Shown here: positions 47,841-60,482 of the stretch, in pieces
Layout: each line of letters starts with the position of its first letter
Numbering within the stretch: position 1 is the first letter of the stretch
NCBI GenBank assembly: GCA_038501625.1
Contig: JAZAYU010000114.1
Coordinates: 1,736,001 to 1,800,000, forward strand
Direction: 5' to 3'
From: Corbicula japonica
Lineage: Eukaryota; Mollusca; Bivalvia; Venerida; Cyrenidae
Length of the DNA stretch: 64,000 bases
The notes under the pieces: model-generated
The model's input: only the letters and a program-made list of their open reading frames with translations
What the model was told of the DNA's origin: nothing
Database searches by the model: none
Translations under genes and position numbers: made by a program

Positions 47841-48018
47841 CTGACCGTTCCTAGGCTGCAACCCCAATGGTTCTCTTTTTCGTTAGTTGTTTGTGGTATC
47901 TTATTTGAAATTAATATTCTCATAAGCACATGCTCTCTTTCCCTCTTTTTTTTCGCTGCGTGGGGAGGCTATGTTTTCTGAGTGTAGCTAATCCTGATAT
48001 GGATATTTCATTTTTTTT
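47841..48018 (+). repeat. R1 copy, truncated at the hairpin, with T-run at the 3' end
   Basis: Begins CTGACCGTTCC and ends GATATTTCA followed by eight or more T. The uninterrupted paralogous site lies near 36612. Confidence 0.8.
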
Positions 48019-48763
48019 GTAAATCTGTTTGCTGGTGAACTACAATTAAATATTACTTGTTGGTCACGTGACCGTTATCTTTAAAGTAATATACCTCCAC
48101 TATATAAACATGATTACCACAGATACGTATGCCACAGATATGTTAATATTATGCGTCATTAAATGTGGCCTATATTGAAGTGACCTTGAAAATCGTTATT
48201 GCTTTTTTTTCCTTTTTGAGACAACAGTAGTTTGGTTATTGGAAATACTTACATCGAAATGGCCATAAGCTAAAAATAGCCCAGCCCACACAGACTGTTT
48301 AAGTGACGCAGTCTGCAGTGGGAATACGTAACGGTATAGATTAGTTATATTTTGATAATAATATGCCTAAAAGTGAAATTGGTGTAGAAAATTAAAGATA
48401 AAATGCAAACATAATTGAAGGACAGAACTCGTTTACATCATCAATCTGATTGTAGTGTTTACAATTTTTTCAAAGTATTCTTCAAATGATATTCTGACAA
48501 AACTTGCAGCTTATTATCTCCCTTGTTCTTTATATTTAAAGTGGCTTTCACAGGCACGTTCGTATTTATGAATAATTTGTGAACTTAAAAGGCTTTTATG
48601 TGATAAAATAAGATTTTGATCATTTTCTTTTTTTATCGGTGAAAGTGCAAGGATAAGATATAGGAAAACTTTTCAGAAGTATGAAGGATTCAAAACACAC
48701 TCGGGGCAAGCTGTGCAATTGTTTAACCTATATCGCAGGAAATTTAGATCAGCTTTGAAACTG

Positions 48764-48935
48764 CTAATGATAAACACATTGTTTTGCAGCTGCTTATGAC
48801 GATAAACAAATTGCTATGCTGCTGCGAATAAGGACACACATATTGCTGTTCCTGCTGATTATGATGGCAAACATAATGCTTCGCTGCTGCTAATGATGGT
48901 TCATATATTGCTGTTGCTGCTGCGAACGTTTGAGT
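48764..48935 (+). repeat. Minisatellite with GCTGCTAATGATG units, short array
   Basis: Degenerate units of about 30 bp combining GCTGCT, GATGATG or AATGATG and CACATATTGCTG. They are absent from the paralogous position in duplication Y copy 1. Same repeat as 51651-52331. Confidence 0.75.
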
Positions 48936-49661
48936 TGATTCTAAATTTAAATAAATATGGTTTGTGTCATAGAAACCATGTTAATTACTAGACATAATCA
49001 TAGGATTGTTTATTGCTTCATGAGCCATTTCATTATAGATGCGGTTAAGCATAAATTTCTCTTAATGTGACTTTTACACCTGATGCTTTTATATGACAAA
49101 TTTGTTAAGAAAATGAAATACTGGGATTTTCTTCTATGTATTTCAAGTTTTAAACCACCTTTTGACGGAACCTAAATCAGGAACTCACTCAGTGAAACTT
49201 TATTTCTGAATAACACAGTCATATAAAATACCGTAATCGCCCTAATTCTTGGAACTATATATATTAAGATACCCTTATTTTTCACTTAAATAATTATTTT
49301 TTGCGTCCTTTTATGTTGAGACACTTTTGGGATCGTTTGTTTTGGAATCCTTTGAGTTTGGATTTTGTTTTCTGAAACAATTTTTATGGCCTCACTAAAT
49401 TGGATAATGTTGTCATGATGGCGACCATTCTTCAACTAGTGCAAATAAACAGATGTGTCTATGCAACGATACTGAAGTTTAATAAAAACTGTTTCCCTGG
49501 TTGAATATATGTGTCATTTTATATGTTCCGTGATAAGGTTCTGTCATAATTTTAGACAATACTTGTGCATGCATGCATAAAATTGGGGAATTTGTAACAA
49601 TTTTTTTTAACTTTCCCGACGGTGGCAGGGGCTTAAGAGTTTATGAAGGTTTATAGGGAAA

Positions 49662-50138
49662 TCGATTTGTTTCTTTTATCCCTGTCATCATATTCTTGCT
49701 TATTTGACTCCAGGTACTCTGGTCTCGGTAAGGTCTTTAAATACCCGCCCCTTTGGATTTCAATGCTATAAGCTTCTTGTGATTTATATGTTTGTGTGCT
49801 TTTGCATGCAACATTGTTGAGCTGATTGGTGGATTGGAGTTATTTCACCAAGACAACTTGTACTTGTTTTGTGATATGAGAACCTTTTGGGGCAAATGAG
49901 TGTGAGGTTAATGTACCCTTGGACCTTGTTTAACCCCCCCCCCCCCCAGTGGCAATTTGTTTTGCCACTGACCGTACCAAGTCGGTTACCCCTGGGGTTC
50001 TCACTTTCGTTAATTGTTTGTGGCATCCATATTGAAACTTATTATTTTAATACCATGCTCTCTTCTCCTCTCCAATGTTTTGCTGTGCTGGGAGGCTTTG
50101 TCTGCTGGATATCGCAATTCCTAATATGCACATATACC
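49662..50138 (+). repeat. R1 copy, near full length, with a C-run
   Basis: The upstream match to 1179-1230 is ATCGATTTGTTTCTTTTATC. The core begins at about 49790 (TGTTTGTGTGCTTTTGCATG). Next come a poly-C run (about 49936-49949), the CTGACCGTACC block and a diverged 3' end. Confidence 0.8.
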
Positions 50139-50454
50139 TTTGTTCCTTATTTAGACTGTCACGCAGGCTTTATAAATAATACAATTAGGGTTATATTTGT
50201 CTGGTAAAGTCAACCGCCCCCGACGAGATTTCATGATAAAAGTATTCTGTGTTTAGTCTATTTGCAGCAATAGGATTATCCATAGCAAAATGACTTACTA
50301 GCTAAGACAGTTAATGGAAGGTTGTAAAACACGCTAGTAAACAAGGTGTTTAACAAGAAAATCCCAAGCTGCCTCTTGATATAAGCTACCCACAAACCAA
50401 GCTATGAGTCAACAGGCAATTTGGCATCAACAGATAACATTCACAAAATACTTA

Positions 50455-50862
50455 ACAAAAATCTAAGTCAAAAAGGGGCATAACTTTGGCAAAACACAGA
50501 TAGGGAATATGAAACTTGTCCTGATAATTGGTGCTGTGAAGTCAAACAATGATTTTAAGTTTCAAAACTATACCTTGAATGGTAACTGAGAAAAAGACAA
50601 CTTTTACAAAAAAATTAACCAAGTGAAAAAGGGGCATAACTTTGTCAAAATACAATCAGGTATTATGAAACTTGTCCTGATAATTGGTATTGTGATGTAA
50701 GACAACTATGTTAAGTTTTAAAGTTGTACCTTGAATGGTTACTGAGAAAAACGCAACTTTCACAAAAAACTTAACAAAATATTGACGCTCGCCCGCCCGC
50801 CCAACGACATACCCCAATCTAATAACCAGGATTTTTCTAAAGAAAACCTGGTTAAAAACGAC
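50455..50862 (+). mobile_element. GGGGCATAAC tandem repeat element, possibly Helitron/pearl-like
   Basis: Two units with period about 158 bp start at AAAAGGGGCATAACTTTG (about 50473 and 50631), each with ATGAAACTTGTCCTGATAAT and ACCTTGAATGGT. They are followed by GCCCGCCCGCCC and a hairpin AACCAGG..CCTGGTT near 50825-50855. Tandem cores with a terminal hairpin recall the pearl/Helitron-like elements of bivalves. The ends are not certain. Confidence 0.55.
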
Positions 50863-51650
50863 AAGAGCTCTAGAATATTTTCAACATTACTTTTTGGTAA
50901 AGGTTAGACTTTTCCTCTGTCTTACACGCATTTGTTAAAAAGTAATTGACCAAGTATAGGAACTTTTTGGACACCATTCGTACATGGATGCAAACCTGAT
51001 TATTATTTTTCCCGCAGCTTCATTAAGAAATGTCCCCTTACGAATGTACAGGCAAATATATCACAAACGTACGCACAAACCCATATATATATATGGTTAA
51101 TATAACGTATTAGAACAACCGCCGTACGGAGTTCAAGAATTTTTACCCTGAAAGTGTCGTTCTTTGTTGTTATTTTATTTATGACTATCATTTTCAGAAA
51201 TATATCTTTACATACAATTATGAAATGTCACAGGATAAAACTCCTTACCATATCTCAAATAAAAGAGACATAATTATGGCTTAAAGTAACTGAAATGTTT
51301 TTAAGAAACTCTGGAACAAAAGCCGACTTTTTTATGGTTACAGCATGCGCGTTTGTTGCTAAATTTGCTCATTAATGTTGCACGGATTTACATGCTGTAA
51401 ACAAATAATTGTGTTTTATGCTCATCGATATCCGGAGATATAAAGGGAAAAGCTCTTAATACGTTGCTAGTTATCGATTATATCTCAAGTAAATTTAGTA
51501 ACTTATAGTTAATAAATGAATACTTTCATGAAAATTAATTACTTATTTATCGGTCAAATAATAACAAACAAATCCACCTAAGTTCAGAAATGTGAATCAA
51601 ATAGATACAAGCCTTGGGGTGTTTGTGTTGAAATTTTAAATGGAATACAC
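50863..51650. other. AT-rich non-coding stretch
   Basis: No gene or recognised repeat. Confidence 0.4.
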
Positions 51651-52331
51651 CTTGCTTCTGCTGATGATGCAACTTATTGCCGTAGCTGATGATGGCATAT
51701 ATATTGATGATGTAAATGGTGCTGCTGGTTATGGCACACATATTTAATACTGTTCATGATTGCACATATATTGGCTGCAACTGCTGATGGCACACATTGG
51801 TGTTGCTTCTGCTGATATTACACTTTGCTGTTGCTGCTGATGATGATGATGACAAATATATCGCTGTTGTTGTTGCTTATGGCTTCTATATTGTTGTATA
51901 AACATATTTCTTATGATGTTGCTGCTGCTCATGACACACATATTGCTGTATTCGCTTCCGATGAAAAACACATTGTTGTTGCGTTGCTGATGATGAAACA
52001 CTACTTGCAGTTGCTGCTAATGTTGACACACATTTTGTTGGTGCTGCTGCTGAGGGCACAAATATTTCTGTTGCTGCTAATTATGACACATATATTGCTT
52101 CCCTGCTGCTAATAAAAAGCTGCTCCTTATATTGCAGACATACTGTTGTTGCTGTTGATAATGAAGCACATATATTGCTGTTGCTGCTGCTAATTATGAA
52201 TCCACACATATTGCTCTTGACGCTGTTGCTAGTGCTAATGATAGCACACATATTGTTGTTGCTCCAGCTGATGATTTCTGATACTTCTGCTAATGATATC
52301 ACATATATTGCTGTTGCTGCTGTTTGTGATT
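51651..52331 (+). repeat. Long trinucleotide-rich minisatellite
   Basis: About 680 bp of degenerate units of roughly 30-60 bp with TTGCTGCTGATGATG and GACACACATATTGCTG. Leu-rich plus-strand and Gln-rich minus-strand frames over it are repeat artefacts. Confidence 0.9.
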
Positions 52332-53427
52332 TTCATTGAAACACATCCTTTATATTCAAAACCTTTTGTTATTTTTTATACTGGAGTTTATACCTATTAA
52401 TTGTTATGAGTTCACTTTGGTATCCATTAGGGAAAAGAGTTACTCAAAGAATTCATCCGGAAATAGATGTATTATCCTTATAAACACCATGCCAAATATA
52501 TTCCTACTGTTTGAGAGAAATATGATATAGATGTTGTGACATGATAATCAATTTAAAATATAAAAAAGGGTTTAGAGATAATCATCATATCACATATAAC
52601 ATAATTTATATTACAATTAATTATATGGAATGTACTACCGAACGCAGAATCAGCTATTAAATAAATGGACTATACAGTGTCTTTGTTGATTGTGAAAAAT
52701 TCTTTGATACTGTATACATGAACACTGGAGTCAACGTTTTAAAACAAGACAAGTTATAAAATGATGAAAAGTAACTTCAGATGTAAAACTATGACCTAAT
52801 GTGCATTTTTCCGTGAATTAAAAAACACAATTATCACGATCTAAGAGAAACATAAAACGTCAATATCTTGGTGGGAACGGTTGGAAGTTTTATATCGTTT
52901 GAGTGATAGTCTCGGAAAACAACGCATTAATCAGGAAAATATACAATATGATACGCTTCCATACAAAAGGTATCAAAGCTGGAATATTTTAATACAAACA
53001 AATAAAATAACTTTTCGGGCGTTATTTTAGTTCAGGCGTGAAAAACAACTCGTTGGGGTCTTAAAGAAAGTTTGTTCTTTTTTGAGAGTTTAGAAATTAA
53101 TTAATTAGAAAGAAAGATATACTTTTTAAAGAGGGATGGGGATCCAAATATTGTTTTATTGTTAGGTTAATTTAATTAACTATTTTTGAAGTCATAAATA
53201 ATAAGCGGTTATAATAACAAGGATTGTTTTCTAATTCTTATTATTAACAAACAGAAAATTGATATTTTATTTTCTTCATCTCTTGAGTGAGATATAAAAC
53301 TTTCTTAACAGATGATCCTTATGATGTTTTTAATAAATCGACTTGTCAAGACCTGATGAAGTCGCTCTGGTGTTTGCTTGATAATATGTCTGTTAGCATT
53401 GGCACTTCTACTTGTAAACAAAAAAAA
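52332..53427. other. AT-rich non-coding stretch
   Basis: No gene or recognised repeat. Confidence 0.4.
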
Positions 53428-53494
53428 ATATATGCATATCAGGAATCGCCACATTCACAAAACACAGCCTCTCCAAGCAGCGAAAACGAAGAGA

Positions 53495-53574
<80 letters not shown>

Positions 53575-53662
53575 ATGCTTGTTATAAGTATGTCAGTGTC
53601 AAAACAAATTGCCACTGGGGGTTTAAACCAGGTTCTAGGGTGCACCAACCTCCAACTTATAG
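53428..53662 (-). repeat. R1 copy with a (GA)n expansion
   Basis: Reverse-strand R1 with ATATGCATATCAGGAATCGC at its 3' end and TAAACCAGGTTCTAGGGTGC at the other side. The internal tract is a (GA) run at 53499-53573. Arg/Glu-repeat frames here are artefacts. Confidence 0.88.
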
Positions 53663-54576
53663 GCATCCCTTTTTCCTAAGTTCTAATTAAATTACATACA
53701 GACTTTCAATGAGCATTCTAGACAACACGTTTCTGACATCATAAAGCACATGATGTGCAAAACATGGTCCAAGGTCAAGACAACGACACAAGTTCTTTAG
53801 CTGTATAGTGCAAACTTGTGTTCAAATGACCTCGTTTTGATTGAGGCAATGCCTCTATACATAGTTATTTTTAGAAACTACACCCAGTGATATATTTTAT
53901 GGTATATCACCCAGAGATAGGCAAAATAAACCCACAAACCTATTGTTATTGAAGTAGCAGCTGTGTCTAAACCACAATTCATCGAGAATACACGCCATTG
54001 ATGAATTTTGAAGAAACTGTTCATAACTTAGGACATAAACATTTCACCAAACCTAGAAAAAAGTGACTTACGCCTTCATAAATAATATAAAAGGAATTGT
54101 TGTCTGACTATATTTTAAGAATCTTGTAAAAATTCTGCGATTAGAGTTACTGTCGTGAAAAAAAATAAATATATATATTTTTATTGTTGACTTAAAGGTG
54201 TAGCTTTCGATCGAAATGTAAGGCTAGGTCGAAAAAAGATGCTGTTTCCTTTTTTCGAATTCTCTGATATGAGGGGGTGTTAATCGAGCTTAACTTTTGT
54301 ACTTGATTTTCATTTTACAGTTACAATATTGGAATAATGTTCTTACATACCATTTAAGTAATAATTAAGCACATTCCTTTAAACCGCATTTGCCAATATA
54401 TGCTCATCTCTAAACTTAAAAGAATCATTATAAACGCAGTAAATTAACATAATCCACTGAATAAAGAAACCAGTAGCGTTAAAATCGTTAAACAAAGTAG
54501 GTTCATTTTCAATTACTATGTTAACATATTTTATTAAGACAGTTGCGATATGAAATTTATGTTTTCGTGTTTTTTT
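53663..54576. other. AT-rich non-coding stretch
   Basis: No gene or recognised repeat. Confidence 0.4.
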
Positions 54577-54985
54577 CTGATCATCTCATTAGCATAAGTC
54601 CCAGATTAGCAAGTTTATTAAGTTTGTAGTTTTTATAAATCATCTCATAAACATTCATCCTGGATTAGCAAGTTTATTAAGTCTGTAGTTTATACAAATC
54701 ATCTCATAAACATTAGTCCTGGATTAGCAAGTATATTAAGTCTGTAGTTTATAGAATTCATCATAAACGTAAGTCCCGGATTAGCAAGTTTTCAATTTAA
54801 TAGTTTATACAAATCATTTCATAAACATGAGTCCCGATTTAAGCAAGTTTATTAAGTCTGTAGTTTATACAAATCATTTCATGAACATTATTCACGGATT
54901 ATCAAGTTTATAACGTCTGTAGTTTATACAAATCATCTGATAAACATATTAAGTTCCAGATCAGCAACTTCATTAAATTTCGTTT
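54577..54985 (+). repeat. 60-bp minisatellite, about seven diverged units
   Basis: Unit: AATCATCTCATAAACAT, then a CCGGATTAGCAAGTTTATT-type core, then AAGTCTGTAGTTTATAC. Units differ by substitutions and short deletions, so the array is old. Confidence 0.88.
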
Positions 54986-55639
54986 TAAGCTCGACGATTT
55001 AACGGATCATCTCATTATCATTGTTTTTAATAGTAAGTTTATATCTCAAGTTGGCTGTTTTAACAGATTATAGTTTGTACAGTAGTCTCGGATAAGCTTT
55101 TAATGGAAACCAGAATATCAATTAGTTATTAATCATAAAGTCTTAAAATAAATGGGGACATTACATTAATATATTATGCACTAAAGCTTCTAGGAAGAGA
55201 AAGTTTACTTGCAGAATGAAACATGTCTGTAGGGATATCTTATTGTTATATACCAAATGACTCTCACACAAAGCCATTAATTACGTGATTTTCTCACAAA
55301 CACATACAGATAAGGATATTGTCCAATCATCCCTAGGATATAGTTCCTGCTTTTTTAAAATTTTGCCTTAGGTGTTGTCTGTGATATGCAGAAATTATAT
55401 TCTCACATTCCTTGCCAAAATTTAATTCTGTTTAGTTCCGCCCATTGTTTTTGTCGTTTAGGGCATACAAATTATTTTATCTGGGGACCATTCGCCGCAG
55501 AACATGGACTGGTATTAATCTGAAAATACCACGTTGAAGTTTCGATGTTCACCGTCATATGCATACCATCGTTCGGTATGGAACGGAATTGTACCGTTTA
55601 TTGGTGTTAATATTGAGTTGCACTCGCCCCGGGGCTAAA

Positions 55640-56100
55640 CGGCGTAGGTTATATAATGCATTTCCATTACTGCCCATGATCAGGCTCAATCAACCCGAGC
55701 CTGCAATATTTTCATATTTGTCATGTTCATGGCTTTGAAAGTTCCTTTTCGATCTATTCCATCAGATATTTGATTTTGTTATCCTTTAGGTGTATCCTTT
55801 TTGACATAAACCAAGTTGCCACACATTTCAAAATCTCTCTCTTATTTCATCAAGTAACAACTGAAAAGAACCGATATTGTAGAAACGACCTTTTATACTG
55901 AAGACACAAAAGCTCACATAAACTTGCCACTTCAAAGGCGTTGCAGGCTTTAACGTCCAAGATGATATTGAAGTTGATGATTGTAATCCCTCCCAAGGAA
56001 TTTCTTTAATTTTCTCATTGAAATAAAAGTAATAAGCTGCAGTTTGAAACAATATATTATCTTGTTTTTCCACTTTTGTTCAAATTATTACCCATGTGTA
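55640..56100 (-). repeat. Third, partial copy of duplication X
   Basis: Anchors TTCCATTACTGCCCATGA and GAGCCTGCAATATTTTCA match 39245-39310. Further on the match to the ORF-bearing segment is weak. Minus-strand frames at 55828-56073 and 56133-56372 have no recognisable product. Another scrap of the same boundary sequence is at 59740-59830. Confidence 0.5.
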
Positions 56101-56469
56101 CTTTATATTTATTAATATTTATTAAACAACGTTCAGAAGATTGGTTCAAGTATTAGAATATGAGGTCTTTTTGGGGCCTCAAACGGGTAATCCAATATAT
56201 ATGCCACGATTTGATTTTCACATTTTATTGACTCAGCTTTTCTAATTACACTGATGACGTATGGCAATGTTATTTGTGCATCATATTTACAGAGAATCGA
56301 CGGTGGTGCAGATGGAAGAGTGCTCGGATTTGTGTGGCAGTGGCAATTATCTTCCGGTCCGAGCCCTATCATTTAATTTATAAAGAATACTGCAACATAA
56401 ATTTTTTATGTGTTCACTCGATGTTACTTTACTGACAGTACTTTATTTTGGCTAGGAAGAAACAAACAA

Positions 56470-56600
56470 TAGACGGTCAGCCTAGACCGGGAATGGAACA
56501 ATACACAGAGGCCCAGGCTATGTTTTGGCCAGGAATGGGAACAATATATAGAGGCCCATTTTAGGTTTTTGCCCGGAATGGGAACACTACCCATTAACGG
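56470..56600 (+). repeat. Short tandem repeat around CGGGAATGGGAACA
   Basis: Three diverged units of about 52 bp sharing GGAATGG(G)AACA and AGAGGCCCA. Confidence 0.65.
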
Positions 56601-58096
56601 ATTTGTTAACTGTTGGATATGCAGTCATTTAACAGATGGATTAAGATTCATATTGGTTCAGTTTTCCCCGATTAAGTTTGAATACCACGGACGTACATTT
56701 CGCGCTTGTCGGTGCTCATGTTAAATAAACCTTTTTAGTCTGAACCTTGTGTAGTCGACTGCCCTTTTAACAATTTCACTTAATGTGTGATTCTCAATAT
56801 TCTCGTTGGATTACCAATATAAACTTAGTCCTTTGTTTCTAAACAGTAAAATCTTCTTTTCTTAAATCGGACTCGCTGTTTATTGTTGCTTCAATGCACT
56901 TATGCAAAAATCAGCACTTTTGTAACAAACTAATTGGTGCTTGTGTTTTAAGCTCAGTACTTTAAAGCAAGGTCAATTCGTTTAAAGTTATTCTGGCTTT
57001 TGACGAAACATTATCGTAATTGTAACACTTAGCAATCATTTTCCGATTGAACGCGTTGTGAAAGAAAAACGTTATTGCCTCATACCATACTAGATTTAAT
57101 GCTTCTTATTTCTAGTCCAAGGAAGGTACTAAGTTTATATCCTAATTACAGTGATTTGAATGAAAGATCTTAGAAAAAAGACAAACAGTCAAACAGTGTT
57201 TAATTTAAGGACTTTATTACAGGTCAGATCAAGCTTGAAGTGTAATTGGAGCGATAATTAACATAGTAGGTCTTTAATACAACAACAACAAAGAGAGTCG
57301 CTGCGTTATCTGCGACAACAATTGTTTATAAACTTCCAAAATGGATTAGAAAGTGCATTGTTTAGTTTTATTATAGTACTTAGTTCAAGTATAAAAATAT
57401 CTGCCAGATAATTAAAGAATGCACGAAACGTTTATACTTGCATTGAACTCAATTTCGACAAACGACAGTGTAGGGTAAAAGGCATTGACTCTAACATCTT
57501 TCTTAATGCGTGCAGTATAAAGAATTAAACACCAGTATTTATTTGATTTCACAGCATTAAGTATGGAAGGTAAAAGTATAGGTTTTGGATCAATTTAAGG
57601 AGAAAAGCCAGTGTAAGAGATTTCGACGTTATTTAAAGCATGAGACAAAACTAATGGTATAAAACATAACTTCATGCAAAAAGTTACGTTTCGAACTTTG
57701 CATTTCCAAACCGTTTTTGCATCAAATTGGAAGTGAAAGGTTAAACAGTCAAGAAAACCATTTTAAGTTTGCTTAAAACTGAAAAAGAGAGCACAAAACT
57801 TTCAATCATCGTATAACAAGCCCTCGCAAGTACACATGTATGTGATTACAGTTTATTGCCATTGCATATGTTTGTACAAATCTTGTGAATTTATTATAAT
57901 TAATCACGATCATTAATATTATATTTAATTAAAAAGTAAAAACAATACTGTAACAGTAAACATGAAAACAATGAATTGTATACGGATAATATTAAAACGC
58001 AGCTATTTTAAAAATGGCAGGTATAGTGTAACTTTTGATATTGAATTAAATAGAAGACAGCAAAACATTCAACAAAAAAGAGAACCTGATTGGCCA
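56601..58096. other. AT-rich non-coding stretch
   Basis: No gene or recognised repeat. Confidence 0.4.
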
Positions 58097-58235
58097 TCGC
58101 CTTGGAACGGTCAGTGGCAAAACATGTTTCCGAATGGGAACTCAAACTAGGTTTTAGGGCGCAACAACCTGACACCTGCCCTTCTCATTTGAACACGTTG
58201 TCTTGGTGAAATTAATCAACCTTCCTATCAACTTG
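58097..58235 (-). repeat. R1 fragment, 5' module
   Basis: Contains GGAACGGTCAGTGGCAAAAC, TAGGTTTTAGGGCGCAACAA and TGTCTTGGTGAAATTAATCA. The 3' half of the element is missing. Confidence 0.65.
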
Positions 58236-58486
58236 ACAGTTCTCCATGCTAAAGCCAAAGTCTGAGATTTAGGACATGATTTGATTATAGAAATGGAACA
58301 ATATAGCGAAATATTTTCAGTTTGAATAGAAGAGGCATTTACAAAGTGTACATTAAATAACATAATACACGCGAACTAACAGTAGTAATGTCTTAACGAG
58401 ATCTGCGATATTTGAAAAGTTGCTGATACATCTCCAGACAAATTAATTCTAAATAATTCACAATCAATGAAAACTAGTGCACTTGT

Positions 58487-58605
58487 TTTAATTGAAAATC
58501 ATCGCAAATACGATAATTCATTCGTTAATTGAAAATTATTGCCATTACAATAATTCATTCGTTAATTGAAAATCATTGACATTACGATTATTCACAAAAC
58601 CGTTC
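58487..58605 (+). repeat. 45-bp tandem repeat, three units
   Basis: Units share TTAATTGAAAATCATTG and TTACGATAATTCATTCG. Confidence 0.75.
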
Positions 58606-59739
58606 ACGGAATGATTTAAACGATTACAAAAAACTGTTGTTACAAAATAACTTCACGAAATAGTAGAAGGTTTTGAAGATGCACAATTTCATCCATGTTA
58701 AGTAATTTATTGGTAAATTGTCTTTCATGTGGTACTGTGCTTATGCAACCACGCATGATCTTATGGCAGATATGTGCAAATTAAATATTTATCCCGTGAT
58801 CAATATATCATCGAGATAACACGGCCATTATTAAGTTTGTAAAACAATAATATTGAATTTCAACAAGAAACTGGTTTGCAACATGAATGTCAAGCTTTCG
58901 ACAATATAATATATAATTTTTACACCGACCTTTTTGTGTCAAAGGGAGTATTTAATCTACAGACTTGATTAAGTTACTTAAATATGACCGCGAAATTTGT
59001 ACAGAAACATTGCCTAAATTTGTAAAGGCTAATAAAACTGGCTGCAGTAACACTTTTCAGCGGTATATTGCTTCACTTCTCTTACTGAACGTGGAAAATC
59101 ACACACAGTTTAAGAAAACAATCCGTTTTCCCTATAATAACGATTTACACCAGAAAATAATGATTTAATTTGTCTTGGCAGGAAATATGATTTTGTGTGA
59201 ACTTTAGCGATTGCTAACTTTGCTCCATAACTCTTAAATTATTTCTATCGTTCTCAATAAAAACAGTCAAGCTGACGGAATATTTTTTCTGCACCAATGT
59301 ACAAATTTTTGTAAACAGAATATGTTTAGGATCACAATTTGATTTCTTGGTATCGAAGTTGAGGCATCTGAATAAAGTATTTTCGATATTCTGTTTAGTA
59401 TAAACAAGGATTTTCCTGTTAACGTTTACCAGCTTATTGTTCAAATCGCCTAACAGTTCCTTCTTTCAATTCCCTACTTACTAAAAAGCAATAAAACGAC
59501 AAATATTTACTACAATATTATAGCATTCGTTTTATATTTCGTACTTAAGGCACACACATACTTCCATACTTAGTTTCAAATTTTAAATGTCTTGGGTAAA
59601 GAAAAAAACTGGCATTTCTCGCGAAGTTTCATTAAGGTACATAAAAACACGGATTCGTTTTTTTCCCATGATCTTCTCCATTCTAACGTTTAGTCTGTGT
59701 AGAGAGGCTTTGTCTACTGGATGTTGCCATTCCTGATAG
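58606..59739. other. AT-rich non-coding stretch
   Basis: No gene or recognised repeat. Confidence 0.4.
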
Positions 59740-59850
59740 AGAACTGCCCATGAACAGGCTCAATCAACTGAGCCTCCAAATTTTCATATTTGTCGTGTTT
59801 GGTGGCTTTAAAAGTTCCCTTTACATATATTTCACTTTTGCTTATCATAG

Positions 59851-59965
59851 AAAGGTGAAATATGCATATCAGGAATCGCCACATTCAGAAAAACAGCCTC
59901 CCCACACAGTCAAGAAGAAGAGAGAGGGAGAGAGCATGGTTAATAAAATTATCAGTTTCAAATGA
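59851..59965 (-). repeat. R1 fragment, 3' half
   Basis: GTGAAATATGCATATCAGGA, GCCTCCCCACACAGTC and a short GAGAGGGAGAG tract ending in CATGGTTAATAAAAT. Confidence 0.75.
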
Positions 59966-60102
59966 GTGAGTGGGGAGGGGGTGTGGAAAGTGAATGTCAA
60001 ATGTAGTCCCTGAGGGATGAAAAGATAACAGTATTGAATGTAAGTACGGGGAGACGTTTTACGGCCGCCATAATTATTCTTCCTACACTTGATACACGTA
60101 AA

Positions 60103-60252
60103 TGCAACAGCTGGTGCCGCAAAACAAACATGTCAATAAATGCATCCAAAACAAAAACAATGCGTTCATCTTCAAAGTATAAAGCAAGACGCAGAAATTT
60201 CTATTATGCACTTGTATTAGGATCATATAAACTAAAGTTCTTAGGAAAGGAG
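60103..60252 (+). pseudogene. Reverse-transcriptase fragment of a LINE-type retrotransposon
   Basis: The plus frame encodes CNSWCRKTNMSINASKTKTM and, after about 25 more residues, YKLKFLG. W-C-x-x-x-x-M-x-I-N-x-x-K-T-K-x-M is the conserved block after the catalytic YADD region of non-LTR reverse transcriptases (consensus W..N.L.LN..KTK.M). The catalytic part and the rest of the ORF are missing. It is a short relic, probably not the same element as 21946-22266. Confidence 0.7.
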
Positions 60253-60482
60253 CCACGGCCTTTCCTGAAACTGTCAAGTTGAAAACGTTCTTAAAGAGTT
60301 TTATCGTTATTGTAGTTGCTACCAAGCAAAAATAGATTTATCTTTGCAAATGCGCAAAATGTAAATGCGCAAAACATTATTTCAAACGTATGATATGCCA
60401 AATGAAAATTGTTGAAATGCGACGGTTGTTCGAAAAGTAAAGCAACCCTCTTTCTCGTTATCATATGCCTTAAAAACCCCGA

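Larger units (their letters stand above)
46490..50350. repeat. Segmental duplication Y, copy 2
   Basis: Diverged copy of 35680-39075. Extra material relative to copy 1 includes R1 copies at 47022-47301 and 47841-48018, a minisatellite at 48764-48935 and a further R1 copy near 49790-50138. Confidence 0.75.

Noticed and set aside
51744..52302. Gln/His- and Leu-rich frames on both strands
   Set aside because: Translations of a trinucleotide-rich minisatellite.
53287..53679. Open frame with a long Arg-Glu run
   Set aside because: Produced by the (GA)n microsatellite inside an R1 copy.
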